This document shows, one piece after another, positions 17,546 to 30,700 of a stretch of 64,000 nucleotides of DNA. Within the stretch, counting starts at the first letter, position 1. Every line of letters starts with the position of its first letter. The notes beneath the pieces are model-generated. The model was given only the letters and a program-made list of their open reading frames with translations, was not told where the DNA came from and searched no databases. Origin of the DNA: Burkholderiales bacterium (GTDB lineage Bacteria > Pseudomonadota > Gammaproteobacteria > Burkholderiales > Burkholderiaceae_C); NCBI GenBank assembly GCA_026932235.1, contig JAIXKR010000086.1, positions 40,599 to 104,598 on the forward strand, written 5' to 3'. The translations under genes were made by a program, and so were the position numbers.

Positions 17546-17547
17546 TT
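17524..17547. promoter_or_regulatory. Crp/Fnr-type palindromic operator
   Basis: TTGTCG-ttgtgg-CGACAA is a perfect 6-6-6 inverted repeat at 17527-17544; two more A/T pairs extend it outward (17524-17525 with 17546-17547). The half-site spacing is that of Crp/Fnr-family sites. It is central in the 73-base gap between the divergent regulator and ligase genes, so it could control both, including by autoregulation. Binding by the adjacent regulator is inferred from position and symmetry. Confidence 0.65.
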
Positions 17548-18330
17548 TCGGGTCATCACCAAGAGGTATTTCCCGATGGTCACACCGGCTTTCCCGTCGG
17601 CGCGGCAGGCGGCAACGGTGCGCGCGTCGCGCTCGCGCGCGATCCTGCCCGAAGAGCTGCGCGCGATTCCCTGGCTGGGCCGCCTGGACGCGCAGGAGCG
17701 CCAACGCGTCGTCGACGACCTGCGCGTGGTGCAGGTCGAGCCCGGTGAGCTGGTCTGCCGTGTCGGCCGGCCGGTGACCTACTGGTTCGGAGTCATCGAC
17801 GGCCTCCTGAAGATGAGCAACGACACTGCATTGGGCATGCCGATCACCTTCACCGGCCTGCCGCCGGGGGGGTGGTTCGGCGAGGGGACGGTGCTCAAGC
17901 GCGAGGCCTACCGCTACAACATCCAGGCGCTGCGCAGCAGCCTCGTGACCGGGATCACGGGAGACACCTTCCACTGGCTGCTGGACCGGAGCATCGGCTT
18001 CAACCGTTACGTGATGATGCAGCTCAACGAGCGCCTGGGGCAGTTCATCGCGGCGCGCGAGATCGACCGCATGACGAGCGCCAACGCGCGCGTGGCGCGC
18101 AGCCTGGGCTCGCTCTTCCACCCGGTTCTCTACCCGGGCGTGGGCGGCTTGCTTCGCATCACGCAGCAGGAGCTGGGATACCTGGTGGGCATGTCGCGCC
18201 AGCGCGTCAACGAGGCCTTGCAGGCCCTGCAGGCGGCGCGGCTGATTCGCATCGAGTACGGCGGGCTGCGCGTGCTCGATCTCGATGGGCTGCGCCGCTA
18301 CCTCGATCCCGGGCCCGCGGCGCGTGCGGC

Positions 18331-19624
<1,294 letters not shown>

Positions 19625-19635
<11 letters not shown>

Positions 19636-20584
19636 GGCGCGGGCTCCCCGAGGTCGGCGGTTCGTCGGGCGGAGCGTCGTCTTCGTCCGGGGCAGATCCG
19701 GGCTCAGCCTCCTCGTCCGGAGGCGGCAGCGCCCAGAAAAAGCGGTCCGGAACGACGTTGCCCATGCCGGGCCGGAAACCCGCGTCCAGACTCTGGTCGA
19801 GGAAGGCCAGCGTCTCGCCGACCGCGGCCTGCAGCTCGCTGCCCGCCGCCAGCAGCGCCGCCAGTGCGGCCGCCAGGGTGTCGCCGGCGCCGATGAAGCC
19901 GATGTCGAAGCGCTCGAACTTCTCGCCCGTGAGCGCGCCCTGCGGCGACGCGAGCACGTTGTCGATGTACTGCTCGGCGCCCTTGGCCGGCAGCATGACG
20001 CCGCTCACCAGCACGTAGCGCGTGCCGTGCTCGCCCGCGGCCACCGCGAGCTCGCGCGCCGACGGCGGGCGCTCGCTGTCCCATTCCGGCAGCAGGAAGT
20101 CGGTCAGCGTCTTGTGGTTTCCCACCAGCACCTCGGTGGCCGGCAGGATGAGCTCGCGAAAGGCGTCGAGATAGGGCTGCAGTTCGTCCTCCTCGAGCCA
20201 GGGCAGCGGCGGCAGGTAGCTCACCAGCGGCACGTCGGGATAGTCCGAAAGCACCTCGGCGACGGCGCCCACGGTCTCGGCGCTGCCCAGGAAGCCGACC
20301 TTCCAGCCCGCGATCGTCACGTCCTCGAGGATCGAGCGCGCCTGCTGCGCCACGAGGTCGGCGTCGAGCGCGTGCTGGTCGAAAACCTCGGCGGTGTCGC
20401 GCATGACGATCGCGGTCACCACCGGCAGCGCGTGCGCACCCATCGCGGCGACGGTGGCGACGTCGCCGGCCAGGCCGCCGGCGCCGCTCGGGTCACTGCC
20501 GTTGAAGCACAGCACGCAGGGCGGGGCCGGCGGCTCGGCCGCGGCGAGTTCGGCGTCTTGGGCCGTTGCGGGGGAGGGCTTCAT
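19625..20584 (-). CDS. thiD: hydroxymethylpyrimidine/phosphomethylpyrimidine kinase family (ThiD)
   Basis: The ribokinase-fold product (319 residues) has the N-terminal [20 protein letters not shown] and the anion-hole motif [17 protein letters not shown] with the catalytic aspartate of ThiD/PdxK enzymes. ThiD phosphorylates HMP and HMP-P in thiamine synthesis. ATG at 20584 is taken because the open frame beyond it shows no family similarity. The C-terminus has an acidic, proline-rich extension (from about residue 290) beyond the kinase fold. It is co-transcribed with hemL, which it overlaps, and divergent from the rubredoxin/pil operon. A pyridoxal-kinase-like activity cannot be excluded. 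Confidence 0.85.
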
Positions 20585-20700
20585 GGCGCTCGCTGAAGGG
20601 GCGTGGCTGCGGCGGGAGCCGGACCTCCGGGGTCGGCGAACCGGGCTTCGCGCAAGGTGAGAAGAAACCTTAGGATCGCGGCGTATGTGCGCACAAATCC

Positions 20701-20731
20701 TTGCTTTTTCGGCAATTGCCGTGGCTACAAT
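20701..20731 (+). promoter_or_regulatory. possible promoter of rubredoxin-pil operon
   Basis: TTGCTT at 20701-20706 and TACAAT at 20726-20731 are separated by 19 bases, slightly long for a sigma-70 promoter. TACAAT lies 33 bases before the rubredoxin GTG, in an AT-rich island within GC-rich DNA. It is the only promoter-like element seen upstream of the Pil-Chp genes. Confidence 0.4.
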
Positions 20732-20764
20732 CGTGGACCATTGTAGTGATCCGACGGTAGCAAC

Positions 20765-20938
20765 GTGAGCGAGCCCGATTGCTGGATGTGCCTGACCTGT
20801 GGGTGGATCTACGACGCGGCCAAAGGCGACCCGGAGCACGGCGTGGCACCCGGTACGGCCTGGGCGGACGTGCCCGCGGACTGGACTTGTCCGGAATGCG
20901 GCGCACCCAAGCACGATTTCATGAGGGTGCCGGACTGA
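20765..20938 (+). CDS. rubredoxin
   Basis: This short gene encodes 57 residues with both iron-binding CxxC knuckles: [14 protein letters not shown] (preceded by WM) and [13 protein letters not shown]. Between them is the family core [16 protein letters not shown]. Rubredoxins carry one Fe(Cys)4 site and transfer single electrons in the cytoplasm. GTG at 20765 is the start; no strong ribosome binding site is seen. It is first in the Pil-Chp gene line, 37 bases ahead of pilG, an order I know from other Burkholderiales. No functional link between rubredoxin and twitching is established. Confidence 0.95.
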   Translation: MSEPDCWMCLTCGWIYDAAKGDPEHGVAPGTAWADVPADWTCPECGAPKHDFMRVPD

Positions 20939-20975
20939 ACCGCGCGGCCGCCCGCGGTGTCGAGGAGGGCAACTC

Positions 20976-21374
20976 GTGGTAGATGGCAGCACCGAGACCA
21001 GCGGCGGGACCAAGGTCCTCGTCATCGACGACAGCAACACCATCCGGCGCAGCGCCGAGATCTTCCTGCGCCAGGGCGGGCACGAAGTGGTGCTGGCCGA
21101 GGACGGCTTCGACGCCTTGTCCAAGGTCAACGACCACGACCCGCAGCTCATCTTCTGCGACATCCTGATGCCGCGCCTGGACGGCTACCAGACCTGCGCC
21201 ATCATCAAGCGCAACCCGCGCTTCGCGCACGTGCCGGTGATCATGCTCTCCTCCAAGGACGGGCTGTTCGACAAGGCGCGCGGCCGCATGGTCGGCTCGG
21301 AAGAGTACCTGACCAAGCCCTTCACCAAGGAACAGTTGTTGCGCGCGGTCGAGACCTTCCGCCCCGCAGCCTGA
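20976..21374 (+). CDS. pilG: twitching motility response regulator PilG
   Basis: This single-domain receiver of 132 residues has the acidic pair in VLVIDDSN, the phospho-acceptor aspartate in IFCDILMPRLDG, the switch Ser/Thr in VIMLSSKDG and the lysine in YLTKPFTKEQ. Homology to PilG is strongest in GYQTCAIIKRNPRFAHVPVI. In Pseudomonas, PilG receives phosphate from the ChpA kinase and promotes pilus extension and cAMP synthesis. GTG at 20976 is preceded by a strong GAGGAGGG. It is followed by pilH. Confidence 0.93.
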   Translation: MVDGSTETSGGTKVLVIDDSNTIRRSAEIFLRQGGHEVVLAEDGFDALSKVNDHDPQLIFCDILMPRLDGYQTCAIIKRNPRFAHVPVIMLSSKDGLFDKARGRMVGSEEYLTKPFTKEQLLRAVETFRPAA

Positions 21375-21420
21375 AGCGGCCCGTCGAATCCGCCTGCGTC
21401 GCATCCCGAAGGACCCCGTC

Positions 21421-21792
21421 ATGGCCATCCACAAGATCCTCGTCGTCGACGACTCGAAGACCGAGCTGCACCACCTCTCCGAGATGCTGGGCAAGCGCGG
21501 CTACAGCGTGCGCACGGCCGAGAACGGCGAGGAGGCGCTGCGTCGCCTGGCCGAGGACAAGCCCGACCTCATCCTGATGGACGTCGTCATGCCCGGGCAG
21601 AACGGCTTCCAGCTCACGCGCACGATCACGCGCGACCCGCGCTGGGCCACGGTGCCGGTCATCATGTGCACGAGCAAGAATCAGGAAACCGACAAGGTCT
21701 GGGGTCTGCGCCAGGGCGCCCGGGACTACATCGTGAAGCCGGTGAGCGCCGACGAGCTGATGAGCAAGATCCGCGCGTTCGACGCGGCCTGA
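21421..21792 (+). CDS. pilH: twitching motility response regulator PilH
   Basis: This CheY-like receiver of 123 residues has HKILVVDDSKTELHHLSEML, acceptor Asp in ILMDVVMPGQNGFQ, VIMCTSKNQETDKVWGLRQG and the lysine in YIVKPVSADEL. The segment KNQETDKVWGLRQGARDY is diagnostic of PilH. In Pseudomonas PilH acts as a phosphate sink or opposes PilG output. The PilG-PilH pairing ahead of pilI and pilJ matches the canonical Pil-Chp order. Confidence 0.93.
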   Translation: MAIHKILVVDDSKTELHHLSEMLGKRGYSVRTAENGEEALRRLAEDKPDLILMDVVMPGQNGFQLTRTITRDPRWATVPVIMCTSKNQETDKVWGLRQGARDYIVKPVSADELMSKIRAFDAA

Positions 21793-21814
21793 GGCGGGTG
21801 GGGCAGCGATTCCC

Positions 21815-22345
21815 ATGGCCAAGCGCGAAGCCCTGAGGGAACTGCAGAGCCGGCTGGCGGCACGTCTGCAGGCAGCGATGACGGAGGTGCCCGGGGCGTC
21901 CTGGCTGGCCGTGAATTGCGCCGGGCAGGGCCTGATCTTTCCGCTGCACACCGCGGGCGAGATCTTCACCGCCGCGGGCGTGCTGCCGGTGCCGCATACG
22001 CAGTCCTGGTTCCTCGGCGTGGCCAACCTGCGCGGCGGGCTGCATGGCGTCGTCGATCTCGGCGGCTTCCTGGGCCTGCGCGGCAAGCCGCCGGCGCTCG
22101 ACGGCCTGGGCGAGCAGGCGCGGCTGCTGGCGCTCAACCCGGCCGGCGGCGCGCACTGCGCGGTCCTCGTCGACCGCCTTGCCGGACTGCGCAATCCCGG
22201 GCAGTTGTCTCGCCTGCCCGACGAGGGCGGTGCGCGACCCGGTTTCGCCGGCGGGCGCTACCGCGACGAACAGGGCGCCGTCTGGCAGGAGATCGACCTC
22301 GCCGCGCTCGCGCGACAGGAGCAATTCCTGTCCATTGCCGCCTGA
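21815..22345 (+). CDS. pilI: CheW-like scaffold protein PilI
   Basis: The 176-residue product has a CheW domain ([50 protein letters not shown]), the adaptor that joins the chemoreceptor PilJ to the kinase ChpA. The motif [12 protein letters not shown] corresponds to the receptor/kinase contact loop of CheW proteins. It lies between pilH and pilJ with short gaps, consistent with a single transcript. Confidence 0.9.
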   Translation: MAKREALRELQSRLAARLQAAMTEVPGASWLAVNCAGQGLIFPLHTAGEIFTAAGVLPVPHTQSWFLGVANLRGGLHGVVDLGGFLGLRGKPPALDGLGEQARLLALNPAGGAHCAVLVDRLAGLRNPGQLSRLPDEGGARPGFAGGRYRDEQGAVWQEIDLAALARQEQFLSIAA

Positions 22346-22401
22346 GCGTCTTCCTGCTCCGCTGTCGAATCGATGGACTGCCGCGAACCGATGAGGACCT
22401 C

Positions 22402-24705
22402 ATGAGCTTCCTGGACAAGATCGGCGCATCGCCGCGCAAGCATGACGACTCGGGGACGGAGGGCGCCTTGCCTTCGATGCTGCCGGAGAACGCGATGGAG
22501 CGCACGATGCGCCTGGGCTCCGGAAGCGTGCTGCCGGACTCGGCGCTGCCGCGGGAGGATTCGTCCATCATCTCCGAAGCGGCGCCGTCGGAGTTGACGG
22601 CCGACTTCAGCGAGTCCCGGCTGTCGGCCGAGTTGGACGAGGTCGCCGCCTCGGGTCTGCCCTTCATCGCCCACTGGGCGACGGCGCGCCAGCAGCGGCT
22701 GCTGCTGCTGCTGTTCGGCGTCGGTCTGGTGGCGCTGATCCTGGTCGCCGTGGCGGCGCTCACCAGCACCGGGCGCAGCGCGCTGCAGGTCACGGCCGCC
22801 GGACAGGCGCAGTTGCAGTCGCAGCGGCTGGCCAAGTCGGTCTCGCAGGCGCTGCAGGGCAATGCCTCGGCGTTCGCCGAGGTCAAGGACAGCGCCGAAG
22901 CGCTGGCGCGCAACGTGCGAGGCCTGAGCGCGGGCAGCGACGAGGTGCCGGCCGCCCCGGGTGCACTGCAGGCGCAGGTGCAGGAACTGCTGCCGATGGT
23001 CGAGCGGGCCGAGAAGAATGCCGCGACCGTGGTCGCGCAGCAGGCCACCCTGACGCAGGTGGGCCAGTCGCTGCGCAACATCAACCGGCAGTCGGGCGAC
23101 CTGCTCGAACTGGCGGAGTCGATTTCGGCGATGAAGCTGCAGCAGGGTGCGGCGGCGGCCGAGCTCTCGGCGATCGGGCAGGTCGTCATGCTGACGCAGC
23201 GCATCGCGCGCAGCGCGACCGAGTTCCAGGCCGCCGAAGGCGTCAGTCCGGAGGCGGTGGTCCTGCTGGGCAAGGATCTCGACACCTTCAAGATGCTGGT
23301 GCAGGGCCTGCTCGACGGCAGTGCCGAACTGCGCCTGCCCGGCACGCGCGACGCGACGCAGCGCGAACGCCTGCAGGAACTGAGCAAGCAGTACGAGGAG
23401 ACGCGCGCCCAGGCCGGCGCCGTCCTCGGCAACGTGCAGGGGCTGGTCGCCGCGCGTGACGCCAATGCGACCATCGCCAAGGACAGCGAACCGCTGCGGC
23501 GCGCGCTCGGCAGCCTGCAGCAGGCCCTGGCCGAGACCGGCGGCGTCGGCCCCTGGTCGCTGCTGGCCGCGCTGCTCGCGGTGCTGCTGATGCTCGTCGG
23601 CGGCCTCGGGCTGCTGCGGCTCTTCGTCGTCGATCAGACCGCGCGTTCGCGCCTGGCCGAGTCGCAGCGGCAGGAAGCCGAGCGCCAGGAGTACGAAGCC
23701 AAGCGCGTCAACGACGCCAACCAGGCGGCGATCCTGCGGCTGATGAACGAGCTCCAGATCGTCGCCGAGGGCGATCTCACGCAACAGGCGACGGTCACCG
23801 AGGACATCACCGGCGCCATCGCCGACTCGGTCAACTACACCGTCGAGGAACTGCGCTCGCTCGTCGAGGCCGTGCAAAGCACCGTCTCGCGCGTGACCGA
23901 CACGACGCAGCAGGTCGAGCAGACCTCGATCGAGCTGCTGGCGGCGTCGACCGAGCAGTTGCGCGAGATCCGCGAGACCGGCGAATCGGTGCTCGAGATG
24001 GCCGGCCGCATCAACGAGGTCTCGGCGCAGGCGCAGCAGACGGCGCAGGTCGCGCGCCAGTCGCTGGAGGTCACCGAGTCCGGCCTGACGGCGGTGCAGA
24101 ACACGATCGGCGGCATGAACTCGATCCGCGACCAGATCCAGGAGACCGCCAAGCGCATCAAGCGCCTGGGCGAGTCGTCACAGGAGATCGGCGAGATCAC
24201 CGAGCTGATTTCGGACATCACCGAGCAGACCAACGTGCTTGCGCTCAACGCCGCCATCCAGGCGGCATCGGCGGGCGAGGCCGGGCGCGGCTTCTCGGTG
24301 GTGGCCGAGGAAGTGCAGCGCCTGGCCGAGCGCTCGGGCGACGCGACGCGGCAGATCGCGGCGATCGTGCGCACCATCCAGACCGACACCCAGGACGCGG
24401 TGGCGGCGATGGAGCGTTCGACGCAAGGGGTGGTCGACGGCGCGCGGCTGTCCGACGCCGCGGGCTCGGCGCTCGCCGACATCGATCGCGTGACGCGCCA
24501 GCTCTCCGACCTCATCGCGCAGATCTCGGAGCAGGCGTTGCGCGAAGCCGATTCGGCCAACGTGGTGGCGGCCAACATCCAGCACATCTTCGCCGTCACC
24601 GAGCAGACCGGCGAAGGCACGCGCTCGACCGCGCAGATGGTGCGCGAACTCTCGCGCACGGCCGATGATCTGAAGGCCTCGGTGGCGCGCTTCAAGGTGG
24701 CCTGA
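22402..24705 (+). CDS. pilJ: methyl-accepting chemotaxis protein PilJ
   Basis: This 767-residue chemoreceptor has a long cytoplasmic N-terminus (about 95 residues), a first membrane helix ([20 protein letters not shown], about 98-117), a periplasmic helical region, a second membrane helix near 390-410 ([18 protein letters not shown]), a HAMP region and a cytoplasmic signalling domain. The kinase-contact hairpin reads [20 protein letters not shown], followed by [20 protein letters not shown], typical of PilJ. It is longer than Pseudomonas PilJ (about 680) because of the N-terminal extension. ATG at 22402 follows GAGGA; the frame is open further upstream in antisense-like sequence. Confidence 0.93.
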   Translation: MSFLDKIGASPRKHDDSGTEGALPSMLPENAMERTMRLGSGSVLPDSALPREDSSIISEAAPSELTADFSESRLSAELDEVAASGLPFIAHWATARQQRLLLLLFGVGLVALILVAVAALTSTGRSALQVTAAGQAQLQSQRLAKSVSQALQGNASAFAEVKDSAEALARNVRGLSAGSDEVPAAPGALQAQVQELLPMVERAEKNAATVVAQQATLTQVGQSLRNINRQSGDLLELAESISAMKLQQGAAAAELSAIGQVVMLTQRIARSATEFQAAEGVSPEAVVLLGKDLDTFKMLVQGLLDGSAELRLPGTRDATQRERLQELSKQYEETRAQAGAVLGNVQGLVAARDANATIAKDSEPLRRALGSLQQALAETGGVGPWSLLAALLAVLLMLVGGLGLLRLFVVDQTARSRLAESQRQEAERQEYEAKRVNDANQAAILRLMNELQIVAEGDLTQQATVTEDITGAIADSVNYTVEELRSLVEAVQSTVSRVTDTTQQVEQTSIELLAASTEQLREIRETGESVLEMAGRINEVSAQAQQTAQVARQSLEVTESGLTAVQNTIGGMNSIRDQIQETAKRIKRLGESSQEIGEITELISDITEQTNVLALNAAIQAASAGEAGRGFSVVAEEVQRLAERSGDATRQIAAIVRTIQTDTQDAVAAMERSTQGVVDGARLSDAAGSALADIDRVTRQLSDLIAQISEQALREADSANVVAANIQHIFAVTEQTGEGTRSTAQMVRELSRTADDLKASVARFKVA

Positions 24706-24760
24706 CCCGCCCCGGCGCGCGCTTCCGCCCGTCCCTCCTCACCTCATTCGCAGGACTGCC

Positions 24761-27700
24761 GTGGCCGATACGCTGGACAACAAGCCGATCGACGACCTGA
24801 GCGCGCTCGCCTGGGTCCAGGCCGAGCTGCGGCGCTCGCTGGAGAGTGCCAACAAGGCGCTGCGGCGCTGCCTGCGCGATACCGAGGCTGCGGCGCAGTC
24901 CGATGTCGATGCCCTGGACCCGGCGGCGCTGCGCAGTGCGCGCAGCCAGCTGCACCAGGGTGCGGGCGCGCTCGAACTCGTCGCGCTGCCGGCCGCGGCG
25001 CGCGTGCTGCGGGCGGCGGAGGCCGGCGTGCAGCGCATGCTCGTGCGGCCCGCGCTCGTCACCGAGGCGGCGGTGCACACGATCGAGCGCGCCAGCTATG
25101 CCGTGATCGACTACGTCGGGCGGCTGCTGGCGGGCAAGCCGGTCTCCCCGGTGGGCTTGTTCCCGCAATACGCCGCCGTGCAGGCGCTGGCAGGGGCCGA
25201 CCGCGTCCATCCTGCGGATCTGTGGGAAGCCGATTTCTCCTGGAAGGCGCTGCCCGGCGAGACGGCGGTCGTGCCGCGCAAGGCCGACGACGCCGCACGC
25301 GGCATCATGGAAGCGGTGGTGCTGCGGCTGATGCGCCGCGGGGACGCGGCGGCGTGGCGCCGCCTGTCGGACCTGTGCGCCGAACTCGCCGCCGGTGCCG
25401 ATGCGCGCAGCGCCGCGCTGTGGCAGCTCGCCGCGGCCTTCGCCGAGGCCGAGGCGGCGCGCCTGCTGCCGCAGGGCGACGTGCACACCAAGCGCATGGC
25501 CGCGCGGCTGCTGGCGCAGCTGCGGCTGGCCTCGCGCGGCGAGGACGAACCCTCCGAGCGCCTGGCGCAGGATCTTCTTTTCTATTGCGCCCATGCGCGC
25601 GCGACCGGCGAGGGCGGCGAGTCCGAGCCGCCGACGCCGCGGCTGGACGCGGTGCGGCGCAGCTGGCGGCTGCTGCCGCAATCGCCTCTCGACTACGAGC
25701 AGGAGCGACTCGGGCGTTTCGATCCGGCCTGGATCGCGCAGGCGCGCAAGCGCGTCGCCGGTGCCAAGGACGTCTGGTCGGCGGTGGCCGGCGGCGAGCA
25801 GCACCGGCTGCCGGGGCTGTCGGAGCAGATGGCGCTGCTCGGCGAATCGGTGGAGCGGCTGTTCCCGGGCGGCGCGCGCCTTGCGCGTGCGCTGCAGGAG
25901 ACGGCGGCCCAGGTGCAGGCCGGCGACGGCGACGCGCCCGCGGCGCTGGCGATGGAAGTCGCCACCTCGATCCTCTATCTGGACGCCACGCTCGAGGACG
26001 GCGAACTCGACCAGCCCGAACTGGCCGCGCGCGTGCAGCGCCTTGCCGAGCGCATCGAAGGCGTGCAGCGCGGCGCCGAACCGCAGCCGCTCGAAGCGTG
26101 GATGGAGGAGCTCTACCGTCGCGTCTCCGATCGCCAGACCATGGGCAGCGTGGTGCAGGAACTGCGCGCCTCGCTCTCCGAGGTCGAGAAGCAGATCGAC
26201 CAGTACTTCCGAGACCCCTCGCATCGCGAGCTGCTGATCCCCGTCCCCGGCCAGTTGCAGGCCATGCGCGGCGTGCTCTCGGTGCTCGGCCTGGACCAGG
26301 CCTCCGCGGCGGTGCTGCACATGCGCGACGACATCGATGCGCTCGCGCAGACCGAAGTCGATCCGGATTTGGCGTCCAAGGCCGGCACCTTCGATCGCCT
26401 CGCCGACAACCTCGGCGCCCTGAGCTTTCTCATCGACATGCTCAGCGTCCAGCCGGCGCTGGCGAAGTCGCTTTTCCGATTCGATGAGAAGGAAGGCAGC
26501 CTCACGGCGGTGATGGGTCAGCGTCCGCGTTCGACCGTCTTCGCGCCCGCCGAACCGGACGACTCGAGCGAGCCCAGCGGCGCGATGGACGCGACATCCC
26601 CCGTGGCGAGCCCACTGGGGTCCGCGCCGGCCGCGGCGCCGAATCCTCTGGCCGACGAGGTGCGTGCAGTGCTCGACCAGGTGAGCAGCGCGCCCGAGGC
26701 CGACCATGGTCCGGCGCTCGAACGCCTGAGCCAGCGCGCGCTCGCGGCCGACCTGCCCGGCGTGGCGGGTGCGGTCAGCAGCGCGCGCCAGGCGCTCGAC
26801 CGAAGCAGCGACGAGCAGGAACGCCAAGCCGTCGGCGCCCGACTGGCGCAGACGGTCGACAGCCTGTTGCCGTCGTCGCCCGTCCCCGAACCCGCCGTCG
26901 CGCCGGCTCCGCTGCCGCCCCCGACGCAGGCGATCGAGGACGACGCCGAGATGCGCGCGATCTTCCTCGACGAGGCGCGCGAAGTCGTCGCCACCGCACG
27001 CGCCGCGCTGCAGTCGCTGGCCGAAGCGCCGGACGACCTGGGTGAGCTGACGACCGTGCGTCGGGCCTTCCATACCCTCAAGGGCAGTTCGCGCATGGTC
27101 GGACTGCGCGACTACGGCGATGCCGCCTGGGCCTGCGAGCAGCTCTACAACGTGCGCCTGGCGAGTGCGCCGAGTCTGGATGCCGACCTCGACGCCTTCA
27201 CGCGCGACGCGCTCGATCACCTGTCGTCCTGGATCGAGGCCATCGACTCGGGGGACGCCGCGGGATGGCACGCGGCACCCGTCGTCGCCGCCGCGGATGC
27301 GCTGCGCTTGCACGGGCAGCGCCTGCCGATCGCCGTCGCGGCGGCGCCGCCTGCGCCGCCCTCGCTGCAAGACAAGGCTCCGGAGACGCCCGCTGCGTTC
27401 GACCTCTTGCCCGTGCTGGATGAACCGGCGCTGCAGGAGCCGGACGCGAGCATGGCCTTGGGCGAACTCGTTCCCGGGCTGCCGCTGGCCAGCGATCTCG
27501 ATCTCGGTGCGCCGGCGCCCGTCGACGCGCCAGCAGCCGCGCCCGACTTCCAACTCGATCTCGGCGAGATGGAGGCCGTCGAGCTCGATCCGACGGGCGA
27601 GACACCGGCCATCTTCGATCCGGAGCCCGAGCCGGAGCTGCCGCAGGCAGCGGACCTCGCCGAGGTGCTCGAGGTCGATTTCGCCGCGTTCGACGACTGG

Positions 27701-30700
27701 CCGGTCGATGCCTCCGGCGCCGTGCCGGCGCCCGTGCCGGCGACCGACGCGCCGCTCGAGGGGACGGAGGCGGTGCATGAGGAGCGGCCGGATGAGACGG
27801 TCGCCGAGGCCGATGAACAAACGCGCGTCATCGGTCATTTGCGCATTCCGATTCCGCTCTTCAACATCTACCTCAACGAGGCCGACGAGCTTTCGCGACG
27901 GTTGTCGACCGAGCTGGCCGAGTGGAGCGTCGAGCACGATCGGCGGCCGCCGGGGCAGTCGACGGTGGCGCTGGCGCATTCGCTCGCGGGCAGTTCGGCC
28001 ACGGTCGGCTATGCCGAACTCTCGAGCCTGGCGCGCGCGCTCGAGCACGCGTTGCTGCGCGCCGTCGACCTGGCGCGGGGATCGGCGACCGACGCCGAGC
28101 TCTACTGCGAGGCGGCCGAGGAGATCCGCCGCCTGCTGCACCAGTTCGCCGCGGGCTTCCTGAAGCCGATGACGCCCGACCTGCTCGATCGCCTGATTCG
28201 CGCCGAGCAGCAACTGGCGCATGCCGCGCCGGCGCCCGAACCGGAGTCCTGCGCCGCGCCGGAAGCCGAGGCGGAAGCCGAAATCGAGACGCAGACCGAG
28301 CGCACGGCGCCGCCCTCCGTGCTGGCGACGAGCTTCGCGGCACTCGATGCCCGCGCGGCGACGCCGCTCGCTGCGTCGGTGGTGCGCGACGATGCGTTCG
28401 ACGACGACGAGGATCTCGAGGCCGTCGATGCGATCGACCACGACCTCTTCCCGATCTTCGAGGAGGAGGCCGAGGAGCTGCTGCCGCAATTGCACGCGCG
28501 GCTGCGCGACTGGCTCGGCGACCCCCACGGCGCCGACGCGCCTTCGGCCTGCATGCGCACGCTGCATACCTTCAAGGGCGGCGCACGCCTGGCGGGGGCG
28601 ATGCGCCTGGGCGAGATGGCCCACCGGCTCGAGACGGCGATCGAGCACTCGAGCGCGGCAACCGCCGTCGATCCCGGACGGATCGAATCCCTGCTCGCCC
28701 GCGCCGAGGCGATGCAGGCGGCTTTCGAGGCCCTGCGCGGCCCGGGCCGGGGCGCATCGGTTGCGCCCGCCTTGCCCGCGATCGCCGAGCCGGTGGCCTT
28801 GCCGCTGGCGCTCGCCGAGCAGGCATCGGAGGAGCCGCAGGCGACGGCCGCGGCCGCCGGGGATCGGACGGAGGCCGGCGCGCCGCCGGCCGAAGGCGCA
28901 GGCGCTGCCCAGGCGGCGGATGCCGTCGTCGCCGCGAGTGCCGCCGCGTTCGACTGGTCACGCTTCGCGGATGCGGGCGCCGGCGACACGACGAGCGTCG
29001 ACGAAGCGCCTGCCGTGGCGCCCGGCGGCGGTCACGCGGTGCGCGTGCGCGCGGCGCTGCTGGACCGGCTCGTCAACCAGGCTGGTGAGGTCAGCATCAC
29101 CCGCGCGCGCATCGACGCCGAGATGCGCCAGATGCAGGGCGCGATCAACGACCTCACCGACAACCTCGAACGCATGCGCAGCCAGCTGCGCGACATCGAG
29201 CTGCAGGCAGAGACGCAGATCGGCTCGCGCATCGAGGCGGCGAAGGCGGCTTCGCAGGCCTTCGACCCGCTGGAGATGGATCGCTTCACGCGTTTCCAGG
29301 AACTGACGCGGATGATGGCCGAGTCGGTCAACGACGTCGCCACCGTGCAGCGCGCCGTGCAGCGCACGCTGCAGTCGACCGAGGACCAGCTCGCGGCGCA
29401 GGCGCGACTCACGCGCGAGCTGCAGGATGACCTGCTGCGCACGCGGATGGTCGAGTTCGAGAGCCTGGCCGACCGCCTCTACCGCGTCGTGCGCCAGGCG
29501 GCCAAGAGCAGCGGCAAGCAGGTGCGGCTGGACATCCTCGGCGGCTCGATCGAAGTCGATCGCGGCGTGCTCGACCGCATGGTCGGCCCCTTCGAGCACC
29601 TGCTGCGCAACTGCGTCGTGCACGGCATCGAGGACGCGGACGCGCGTGTGGCCGCCGGCAAGGAGGCGGTGGGCGGGATCAGCGTCATCGTCACGCAGGA
29701 GGGCAACGAGATCGGTGTCGAGTGCAGGGACGATGGTTCCGGCCTGGACCTCGCCCGCATCCGCGCCCGTGCCGAGGAGCGCGGCCTGTTGAAGCCGGGC
29801 GATGCCGTCGATGACGGTGCGCTCGCCGACATGATCTTCCGCCCGGGCTTCAGCACCGCCGCTGCGGTGACCGAGCTCGCCGGGCGCGGTGTCGGGCTGG
29901 ATGTCGTGCGTGCCGAGGTGAATGCGATGGGCGGCCGCATCGAGACCGCCAGCACGCCGGGGCAGGGCACGAGCTTCAAGCTCGTGCTGCCGCTGACGAC
30001 GGCGGTGACGCAGGTCGTGTTGCTGCGCTGCGAGTCCATGCAGGTGGCGGTGCCGTCGACGCTGGTCGAGGTCGTGCGCCGCATCCCGAACGAGGAGATC
30101 GAGCGCGCCTATGCCGATGGCGGCCTCTCGATCGGCGGCGAGCGTGTCCCCTTCTTCGCCTTCGGCGCCCTGCTTCAGCTGGGCGCGCGTGCCCGCACGC
30201 CCGGGCGCGCCCAGGTGGTGGTGGTCGTGCGCAGCGCGGCGCAGCGCGTGGCGCTGCACGTCGACGAAGTGATCGGAAACCAGGAAGTGGTCGTCAAGCA
30301 CGTGGGTCCGCAGCTCGCGCGGCTTCCGGGCCTGGCGGGCGTCACCCTGCTGCCTTCGGGCGCCGTGGCGCTGATCTACAACCCGGTCGCGCTGGCGGCA
30401 CTGTTCGGCGACGAGGCGCGCGCGCGTGCCAGGAATGCGCCGAGCGCGCTCGACGCGCCGACGCCGGCCGAGCCGGTGCCGCAGGCGCCCCTGGTGCTGG
30501 TCGTCGACGATTCGCTCACCGTGCGCCGCGTGACGCAGCGCCTGCTCACGCGCGAGGGCTACCGGGTCGCACTCGCCAAGGACGGCCTGGAAGCCATCGA
30601 GCGCCTGGCGCAGGAGCGGCCGGCCATCATGCTCAGCGACATCGAGATGCCGCGCATGGACGGCTTCGACCTCGTGCGCAACGTGCGCAGCGACCCGGCG

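Noticed and set aside
17432-17575. Upstream extension of the Crp-type regulator frame to 17432
   Set aside because: It would run through the promoter and operator, and the added residues do not resemble the family; ATG 17576 has AAGAGG before it.
20585-21163. Extension of the ThiD frame far upstream of 20584
   Set aside because: It is antisense to the rubredoxin and pilG genes and lacks any ThiD similarity; the family N-terminus begins shortly after 20584.
24692-28648. 1318-codon open frame antisense to chpA
   Set aside because: Long antisense frames are expected opposite GC-rich genes; the sequence is Arg/Gln/His-rich without domains, whereas the sense frame has a complete CheA-type architecture.
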